Of a stretch of DNA of 64,000 nt, positions 56,074-64,000 are shown in pieces (positions within the stretch are counted from its first letter, which is position 1; every line of letters begins with the position of its first letter). The notes beneath the pieces were generated by a model. The model did not search any database and had not been told where the DNA came from. It saw only the letters and a program-made list of their open reading frames with translations. This stretch comes from Lactarius indigo (lineage: Eukaryota; Basidiomycota; Agaricomycetes; Russulales; Russulaceae), in NCBI GenBank assembly GCA_025766275.1, contig JAFKAC010000008.1, positions 558,001 to 622,000 on the forward strand, read 5' to 3'. Both the position numbers and the translations under genes were made by a program.

Positions 56074-57856
56074 ATGAGCAACCTCGGCTTTCGCGACTCG
56101 AGTGTTGTTATCATCGAGACAAGCAGGACCGCCATTCGCTGTGGTCTTGGCATACACGAGCTTCTCCGCACCCCCTCAGTTGTCAGCACCCAACAGGCCA
56201 CCTTTTCGCCTCATTGTTCTAACAACAGTTCATATTGTAGGAAATCCATGCCCGCGTGGGCTTGCGCGCACAACACGCGTCTTTAGAAGGAACCTATGGC
56301 TCAAGACTGACCGCCGGGGGTTCGGCAGAAGCTGGCCTGTCGGCGGCCAATAGCCGCGCTGCGTCTGCCGTGCCCCAATCTCAAAACCTCAAAGTCACAG
56401 ACTACCTCGTCGGGCCCCAACTAGACGATGCGCTCGCCACGGGGCAGGATATTGTCGTCTCGTGGCCTTTCGCCGACGGGCAAATCACAGATTTTATGCA
56501 GGCAGAAGCTCTATGGTACGTGAATCAGACGGTCCTCGTCAATTTCTTTCCCCCTACCCCTTCTTGTGGAGATGAACACATCCAACCACAGGAAATATGT
56601 CCTCTTCACGGGGCTCCAGCTCCGGCGCGTCCAAAACGAGTCCCCAGTCCTGCTCTCCCTCTTCTCGACCCCCCCGCGCGACACCTACGAACGCATAGGA
56701 CAGATCTTCTTCGAGCGCTTCAACGTCGCCGCTTTCAGCATCCTTGACCGTCCCATGGCGCAGCTCTACGCCGCCAGCGCGCTCTCCGGTCTCGTCGTCG
56801 ATATCGGCGACACCCTCACCGACATCACCCCCGTTTACGACGGGCTCCCCATCTCCGGCGCCCACACGACCGCGCGTGTCGGCGTGCGCGACTGCGAGCG
56901 CTTCCTTGCGCACCTCTTACGGAACAACACCTCCGTCACCGCTGCCTTCGCAGAGCTCGCCATCCCGCCTGCAGAGCAGCCCGCAGCTCTACGCGCGCTC
57001 GCGCGCCAGGTGTGGCAGGCAGGGCTGGTGCGTGTCCCCGTTGCCGGCATCGCGGTGCGTGAGGTGGAGGATGAGGGCGTGACGGACATCGCCGCGGTAC
57101 TGGTCGCGGGTAAGGAGAAGGCCGTCATCGAGAGCGGTATGAAACGCCGCGCTACGGCCAAGGCGAGCGCAGCAGAGCAGGCACGCGCGAAGGAGATCGA
57201 AGCACTCGACTTAGTCACGGTCGAATTCCGCGGAAAGGAGATCACCCTGGGCAAGGAACGTCATCGATTCTGCGAACCTTTGTTCGACTCCGGTCTACAA
57301 ACTATTGGAGAGGGGCCAGCGCCTAACGAGCACGCAAGCCCCCAAGGGGATGGCCTACCAATGACATTACAGGATGCGGTCGGCCACGCTGTCAGGCTTA
57401 CGGACGTGGATCAACGACAATACATCTGGTATGGGTTGATGGTGACTGGCGATGTTACGGCCCGGGTCAAGGGTGAGTTGCTGCCTGCCCTGTTTTTGTC
57501 CTTTACGTTTGTCGCTCAACCGTAGAATTGAGGCGTTGCCCCGGCGCTGCAGACCCATCTCTCCTCGTTTATTTTAAGCAACGCCGACCAGCACAATGAG
57601 GTACAACCGAAGCAGGTTCGCATTGTCAGGGTCCCCGAATACTTCGCAGAATACCGGGAGAAGGGCGATGGGCTCGCAGCGTTCCTTGGTTCGAGCATCG
57701 TGGCCAAGGTACGTCTGTTTCAATTTGCGCTTATCGCGCGATCCGAACGTGTCTCCACAGGTCACCTTCCACGACGGCAAAAATTTCATCTCAAAAGCAG
57801 ATTATGCAGAGAGAGGACCCAAGGCGGTACTCGAGATGTCCGCATCTCTTTTCTGA
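56074..57856 (+). CDS. ARP9: Actin-related protein, ARP9-like (SWI/SNF-RSC subunit)
   Basis: Five exons: 56074-56181, 56241-56515, 56592-57472, 57533-57708 and 57761-57856; 511 aa. The start MSNLGFRDSSVVIIETSRTAIRCGLG corresponds to actin phosphate loop 1. LVVDIGDTLTDITPVYDG matches the second phosphate loop, and RHRFCEPLFDS the actin subdomain following it. The N-terminal VVIIETSRT pattern and the inserts fit fungal Arp9 rather than conventional actin. Arp9 pairs with Arp7/Arp42-type subunits on the HSA helix of SWI/SNF and RSC remodellers in the nucleus. The assignment to Arp9 and not another divergent ARP is from memory of the family. Confidence 0.72.
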
Positions 57857-58040
57857 TTTTGCGTCATTGAATTCTTACTTGCATATACGGTGGCGTGATC
57901 ATACGCCTCGGCGTTTCTCAATGATAGTAATGACCGTAATGGTGTGTTCGAACGTGAAAGGCTTGGGGCGTCATGATGCCTAATCATTGCAAATGCTGAA
58001 GATCATACAAAAAACGAGGAAGACTGAAGCATGACGTCTT

Positions 58041-58543
58041 TTATGCTGCGGCACTCTCGGCAACGCTGAGCAGGTCACTGTCTCCAGGATCGGTGATAGT
58101 CATGACACTACAGATTTATCGTCCCTTCAATATCCGATTAAACCGCCAGCCACATGAAAAGCACGTACCCGACGTGAAAGAGCTTTCCTGCAGCAGTGCC
58201 CAGAGCGACATTGGTTCCTGCAAAGTGATGGACGGTCGTCTTCGACAACATGGCGTAATACTCGATCTCAGATTTGCGTAGAGGAGGGCAGTTGCCCGCA
58301 ATTAATACCAACTTGGCTACAATGACGAATAAAGAGAGAATAAGTCAGCATAGGGACCTTCTCAGCCTCCGGCTCCAGTCCCAGGCGTAGCACGGTGAAA
58401 CTGGACGAACCTTTGCCGTTACGCATTTGTTTGAGGGCAGATTTGTAGCCGAGGCTGTACTTGCCCGACTTGACGACTAGTGCAAGGCGTGCCGCGATGG
58501 ACTCTGTCGACTTTGCGGCCTTGGATTTTTTTGTAGGGGCCAT
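58041..58543 (-). CDS. RPL30: 60S ribosomal protein L30 (eL30)
   Basis: Three exons: 58543-58411, 58316-58169 and 58107-58041; 115 aa, the usual length. The sequence follows the family through [72 protein letters not shown] and the C-terminal [11 protein letters not shown]. The start is the ATG in [11 protein letters not shown]. eL30 binds 28S rRNA at the subunit interface, and its yeast orthologue regulates its own splicing. The first intron here (94 nt) is longer than its neighbours, but I did not identify a kink-turn. Confidence 0.95.
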
Positions 58544-58682
58544 TGGATAACAGTGGACAGGAATGGGGTGGTTGTGTCTTGACGGCGACGAACTTCCAAA
58601 TCTTGTTGACGAATACAACTTTAAGGTTTCGGCATCTGCCTTATAGCTACCTTACCACATTTCGAACACCGCTGAAAATCAC

Positions 58683-59465
58683 ATGATATATGATATTCCC
58701 TTTCTCAATAGAGGGCCCAAATGCCAGAAAGGGAGTCTTACGTGCCATCTCATCCCGGTCTCTTCCAGGTTAATTTCAAGCCGGGTGATTATTGTTCGGC
58801 GCTGGTTGCGTGCAAAGTGGGGCATTGAGAATGTCACGTTGTCTAGATTCCTGACTGCTCTGCTCTCACAGGGCTTCGAGGCGGGGGATGTCATCACTCA
58901 CTTGACAGGTTTGACGAAAGGGCCCCAGTCATACGCAACTATGCAATATGGTCGCGGGCCTGACGACCACGTTTTACTGAATTCCGATCTGCTGTATGGT
59001 GTGTGATAAGAGGACGGTTGCCGTATATGTGATCTGCGCTCATCATCACACCGCCGCAGTCAATCACTCTTGCGATCCGAACATCGCGTACGATTTATCC
59101 TCTCCTGATCAATCGAAATGGCGTGTATACGCTCTCAAGCAAATTGCGATCGGAGAGCCTCGTAAGCAATCATGACGAGTCCATCGCTGTTTGACAGGCT
59201 GTGTACGGTGAACAGTGACATACTTCTATCCGAGCACCGAATGGTTGATGAACCAGCCATTTGATTGCACGTGCGGTGCACCGGTGAGTAGAATCTACCA
59301 AGCCGTGCAACTGGATCAAATATGACCGTACCACCGATCTATTAGTCATGTTTGCGGCGCATCGGGGGTGCAGCGATACTTTCCGAGGAAGAGCTACTTG
59401 CCCGTGGTGCTGTTAGTCCCTGGATTTCCGATGCCATACATCAGCGCGATATCGCCTCGAGCTGA
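58683..59465 (+). CDS. SET-domain protein (C-terminal SET/post-SET type)
   Basis: Exons 58683-58998, 59060-59161, 59216-59283 and 59346-59465 give about 201 aa. The SET core signature is VNHSCDPNIAYDLS, followed by LTYFYPSTEWLMNQPFDC and a post-SET-like CTCGAPSCLRRI. The upstream FEAGDVITHLTGLTKGP matches the start of such small fungal SET proteins. The N-terminus before FEAGD (RFLTALLSQG and upstream) is not conserved in my memory of the family, so the start and a possible extra 5' intron are uncertain. Lysine methyltransferase activity is inferred from the domain only. The gene faces RPL30 divergently across about 140 bp. Confidence 0.72.
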
Positions 59466-59662
59466 ATATCTTGTCCGTGGATGTGCAGCAGGGTATAACT
59501 TGCCTCCGGCATAGATGCCTACAAGGTCTCATTCCGGCGATGTCTTGTATATTTCATTTCTATAACGTGTAAATTCGGGTGGCTAAGCCATAATACATGT
59601 TTCCCGGCAGAACCTTGCTTGTTCCCGTAGTGATGTCCTATGATGTGAATACGTGGCAACGC

Positions 59663-60753
59663 TCAAAAGAAGATTTCCCTCAGGATCTTAGCGGTATCTG
59701 CAGGACTTGATACTGTGTGTCCAACCGTCCGCGGGTCTGCGAATATCTCATAGTCATTCCCACCCTAAGCAGTCTGATGAGACAAGAACGGATTCGTAGA
59801 GGAAACCCCATGCCTTGAACGTCTTGTCTCCAAAGAAATGGATCTCCTCAAAGCCTTCTTTCTCGACATGTTTGAGCGAATACGTCTTGTCCCAACCATC
59901 GGGGAAAATATCAAAAGATATTTGGCCACCAATGGAATAAGTCAGGCCATAGTCCGCAAACTTCTCTTGCAGGACCTTGACAAAGGCCGCTCGCACTCCA
60001 TGGACCTAAAATGTTATCAACTCGATGTAGAGAGGGGCAACAGAAAATATGAACCTTATCATATGCCTCAAAATCGTGTCGTTCTTGAATACTAGATAAA
60101 GCCGTTGGTCAGACGCTCGTGTGGTACGGTGAGGGACACATAGGCGCACGTCGCGTTACGTCCAATAGGACTAACGTTAACCATGCCGTTTCGGAACTCG
60201 ACAAAAGTACCACTAATCAAATTAGTTTCAATCAGGCTGGAGACTACTTGAAGAACTAGGCGTGAACGTACCGCTTAATCGGGATGTCCAGGTCCGCCAC
60301 GTAGTGCAGGATGAAGTTGACAAGCTTTTTATGGCGTTCTTCTCCGACAAACTTGATGAACGATTGTGACTCGAGTGGTTTGCCCAGTCTATATGCAGTG
60401 AGACCATTCTCCGCGAACGCAAAATCGAAATCATCGATGGCTAGATCCCACGTTCTGCGCTTAAACGTCTAACCCAAACATGGCCAGCTTTGGACTGACC
60501 GTTACTTCCAGAGATAGAAAGTTGCTCTGAAATCTTCACAAGATCCGAACCACCGACGAAACCGATCACGACTTTCTTTCTGAGCTCTTTCAACAGCTGG
60601 AGCATTTCAGGTGACACTGACTTTGCGCCGAATTAATTTTCGGGATGGCAAAATCGGGAAGAGGCATACCTGACGAGCTGGCGTGAGTGTGCCATCTACG
60701 TCGAACAAGACGAGTTTTTTTATGGGACGGTCTGAAAAGTCTTGGGAGGTCAT
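59663..60753 (-). CDS. SEC53: Phosphomannomutase (SEC53/PMM)
   Basis: Several exons from the ATG at 60753 to TGA at 59663. The N-terminal HAD motif [14 protein letters not shown] holds the nucleophile Asp. Further blocks: [70 protein letters not shown] and, after the last intron, [21 protein letters not shown]. The enzyme makes mannose-1-phosphate in the cytosol for GDP-mannose, N-glycans and GPI anchors. Oddity: the last intron starts GC (TTCAAG|gcatgg), a GC-AG intron; reading through it would truncate the conserved C-terminus. Confidence 0.93.
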
Positions 60754-60890
60754 GTTCGTTCGTTCGATGATCGAGTGCGAGTTGCTAGGACAAAAAAGAA
60801 GAGAAAATTACTGTAGCATCACCGGCAATCTCCATAATTAATTGAGTGCATCCGAGTGTGATTAGATTCTCTGACTCGTACACATCTCAC

Positions 60891-63091
60891 ATGTCTTCGT
60901 CCATCCACGCCTTCTCCCTCCCTCTAGAGCTCCTTCAAAACATTACTCTCCGGAGCCATCCGTCGCAGAAGAGCACGAGCGTACCGGAAAAAGTGGACCT
61001 TTCATCCCAGCCTCAGACAGCACCTATCAGCGGAGCGAGAGCGTGTAATGTCTGTCTTGGTGCAACGTTCCTAGATGTTGAAGAGCAACGCGTCCACTTC
61101 CGCTCAGATTGGCATCGCTACAATGTGAAGATCCGCCTTCGTGGAGGAAATCTCATTTCGGAAGTAGATTTTGCAAAGCTTGTGGACAGTACGTTCCTCT
61201 ACTTTGTGTTTGGCACGGCGCTGTGTTCAAACGGACGTTCCTAGGCCTTGAAGATTCTATATCTGGTTCCGCTTCCGACACGGACGATTCTAGCTCAGAT
61301 AAATCTGATACTGTTGGCAACCTCATTCAGCGAATCAAAGTTTCTTCGCGTCCTGATTCTCCATCTGATTCGAGTCCAGCTGTCCCTCGATCTCCTTTAA
61401 CATGGTTTCATTCACCGCCCGCCACACAAATAGGGGTTTACAGGGCCCTTTTCCCACTCAAATTAGACCCGTTATCGTACGTAGATGAGCTGAAGTCAAT
61501 GCAAACGGGTGGTGGCCAGGAAGGACGTAAGTGGGCCATGTTCATGACAGCTGGAGGGCACTTTGCGGGAGCCGTCGTCCGGGTCAGTAAACCGGAAGTC
61601 GACGAGGAAGACTCCAAATCCGCAAAACAAAAGAAGCTCAAAAGGCCGAAACCCGACACAGAAGTTTTGCTACATAAAACATTCCACCGCTATACCAGTA
61701 CGTGCTATATGTGCTGCGTCGCCTCGTGGGTATAACATTTCGCAGCCCGTCGGAAGCAGGGGGGCTCACAATCGGTGAACGACAACGCCAAAGGACCTGC
61801 CAAGAGCGCAGGTGCCCAGCTTCGACGATATGGCGAGCAGGCTCTCCGGGATGTGTGTACGTCGTTTGTGTCTGGCGTATCGAACTCACCTTCTTTTAGG
61901 ATATCCGTAATCTCCTCTCTGATTGGGTGGATGAGATTAACCAGTGTGAGCGGATATGGATTCGCGCAAGTGTTTCGAACCGAAGGATATTCCTTGATTA
62001 TGATAATGCCGTAATAGCTAAGAGTGGGTCTTTTTTTCCAGCAGTTAGTCGAGGCCATTACTCACTGGAAATTTAGACGACGAACGATTGCGGACGTTCC
62101 CGTTTCCCACTCGCAGGCCGGTAAGCTAAGGCAGTGACTTCTATGGTCCCTTCTCAACCCCGTGCAGACACAGTCGGAGCTAGAGCGCTGCCTCTTTGAA
62201 TTGACAAGAGTGAAAATCACCCATCTCACCGAGGAGGCCCTAAGAGAGCAAGATGAAGCTTACCTCGCTTCTCTTCCAAAGCCAAAACCTAAAGTCCAAG
62301 CCCCTGTCTCTGCTCCTCTTGCGACAAAGGCAAAGGAACCGAAGCTATCTAAAGAAGAAGAAATTCTTAGGGAAAAGTGGGCCAGACTTCTTGATATGGT
62401 CCTCCATGGCCGTCTCGACGCTCTTAAGGACTTTTGGGAGCGCGAAGGGGAAGGTCTCGGCGGAATCAACACAAGAATCCCGCCATGGATCGGAGAGAAG
62501 GTATCTACGCTCCTTCAATATGCTGCGCAAGGTGGACAAGAAGAGGTTACACGGTGGTTACTTGACGAGGCACACGCGGACCCCACGATTGCAGTACCAT
62601 CTGAGATACCAGTGACGGGGCAGGAAACTGACAGCCCAGAATTGATCAAAGTAACAAGAGTGGTCCACCGCACGGCCTACGACGTCGCTTCGTCTCGCGC
62701 CGTACGCGATGTTTTTAGACGAAGTGCAGGCGCTCACCCGGATTGGTGGGACTGGTTTGGTGCGGGTCGTGTGCCGAGCATACTGAGCCAGGAGATGGAA
62801 GAAGAGCGCGAGGAGAAGAAGAAGGTGCGGCGGAAAGGACTGAAGGACAAGATCAAAGAGCGCGAGATAAAGGAGAAGGAAGAGCGCGCCAACAGAGTTG
62901 TTGATGCTGACGTGCCAGTGGCCGAAACTCCCACACGCTCCGAATCTGATAACGCACCGAGGAGATTAGGTGGTTCCGCTGGTTCCGCTGACGCTGTTGC
63001 TGGCCTGACACCGGAGATGAGAGCAAAGGTGGAAAGGGAGAGGAGGGCGAGAGCCGCAGAAGCTCGACTTAAGATGTTGTCTGGGCGGTGA
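60891..63091 (+). CDS. VMS1: Vms1/ANKZF1-type peptidyl-tRNA endonuclease
   Basis: Six exons: 60891-61188, 61245-61697, 61746-61852, 61900-62023, 62077-62120 and 62168-63091; 649 aa. Order of parts: a C2H2 zinc finger (CNVCLGATFLDVEEQRVHFRSDWH), the VLRF1 release domain (MTAGGHFAGAVV and RRKQGGSQS with the presumed catalytic Gln), ankyrin repeats (TLLQYAAQGGQEEVTRWLL), a charged coiled coil, and a C-terminal Cdc48/p97-binding VIM. The VIM, RERRARAAEAR, fits R-x5-AA-x2-R exactly. Vms1 frees stalled nascent chains from the 60S subunit in ribosome quality control and links them to Cdc48 at mitochondria. The first ATG, at 60891, is used. Confidence 0.92.
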
Positions 63092-64000
63092 CCCTGGTAG
63101 ATCGGGGTTGCAGTAGACCACTCTGTTTATCTTATTACATCTCACTGTGACGTACTGGGCCACATCCAGTCCACTTCCAGGTCGGTGGACGTATTGCTGA
63201 CGCAGCTAACCTCGCCGAATTGACCATGAAACCATTGAGACCCTCTTGAAACAAATCTTGGACTATTGGTTCCCCACGGTCGACGGGTATGATGATGTCT
63301 CTCCACAATGGACCATCCCGGACTCCATAAGATCTGTCGACTACACTATCAATTTCATTATTGAGTACCAGCAACGACCTCTTCTGCTTCTTGGGCTCAA
63401 GCCCCCGTCCGACTTTCACCTAGATTCGGGACGGGTCCTTGCCATCTTCCATATAATCCGACGTCTCGGACGATATTTGGCCAACAATCATCACACGGAA
63501 CGACCATAGGCTATCTCTGCGATTGGGGAAAGGTGGAGGACAGTCTATGTCACGAAAAAGACAATTGGAGCAGGGCAGGGATAGACATCCCGTAGGGAGT
63601 TACCGCAGTGAACTCATTGAAGTCTGCAGATCAAAATTGTTGGAATTCAGACATCACATTCACCACATTCTTAGGATGCACTCCAGAGCAGCGTCACCAC
63701 GATCAAAGGTTACGTTGCCTGACAGTTCAGTTCGTATTCTCTCACCATGTATTCATGAGGAAAATCTCCTTGCATACTAGGTTATGTGTCTCAGTCTGTT
63801 CTTTAGTTTTTGCCACGCCGTGCACAATGCAGTAGATCGACGAAAGTGTGTGTATGAAAGTCTAGGCGGCTTCCTAAACAAACCCCATAAGATACCAACA
63901 GATGTAGTAGACTGGGTATAGTACAGTAGTACCTACGCATGGGTGTGGCGCTGGCCTACGTGTGCGTGAGCCCCAAATATGAGGGTGGAGGTGTCGGGAT
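63092..64000. other. Intergenic, no supported gene
   Basis: Downstream flank of VMS1. ORFs here are short and unrecognised; a neighbouring gene may begin beyond the window. Confidence 0.4.

Noticed and set aside
1..64000. CRISPR arrays, prokaryotic operons or phage genes
   Set aside because: Dense spliceosomal introns and eukaryotic families throughout; no regularly spaced short repeats were seen.

Overview
This window looks like nuclear DNA of an Agaricomycete (mushroom-forming basidiomycete). Genes are densely packed and split by many 47-65 nt GT-AG introns. Conserved eukaryotic genes (MET5, RRS1, RPL30, phosphomannomutase, VMS1, an ARP9-like gene) lie beside families typical of basidiomycetes (DUF6532, Plavaka transposase, F-box proteins, tandem P450s). 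The species cannot be named from the sequence. Exon limits were worked out by hand from splice motifs, reading phase and remembered family conservation; nothing was searched.

Layout. 0-8.4 kb: a decayed, window-truncated tandem copy of the sulfite reductase beta-subunit gene, then the intact MET5-like gene, both on the minus strand. 9.7-17.3 kb: an aldo/keto reductase (AKR) with a probable frameshift, two uncharacterised basidiomycete genes and cytochrome P450 copy 1. 17.27-33.24 kb: a second, partial AKR copy split in two by a 15.3-kb DNA transposon. That transposon has 14-bp inverted ends and a 4-bp GTAC duplication; it carries a Plavaka-type transposase and a DUF6532 gene. It is itself invaded by an apparently full-length, coding-intact LINE (15-bp target duplication) that landed at the transposase stop codon. 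33.6-36 kb: RRS1 and a broken HNH-nuclease gene. 36.3-39 kb: P450 copy 2, with the same 11-exon structure as copy 1. 39.1-44 kb: an aromatic-amino-acid decarboxylase and an oxidosqualene cyclase, divergent across 177 bp that hold a 16-bp perfect palindrome. 44-52 kb: a MITE-like palindromic element, two decayed copies of a ~1.35-kb segment, an F-box gene apparently fused to a second domain, and a 5'-truncated LINE. 53-64 kb: mostly conserved genes (a proline-rich protein, ARP9-like, RPL30, a SET-domain protein, phosphomannomutase, VMS1).

How the parts may work together. The order AKR - P450 - (broken AKR) - P450 - decarboxylase - oxidosqualene cyclase suggests a duplicated tailoring cassette beside a triterpene cyclase and an amine-forming decarboxylase. 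This may be an undescribed secondary-metabolite cluster. The cyclase carries DCTGE where the family motif is DCTAE, which fits altered product chemistry but does not prove it. The cluster reading is inference; the duplications, element ends, target duplications and gene structures are read directly from the sequence.
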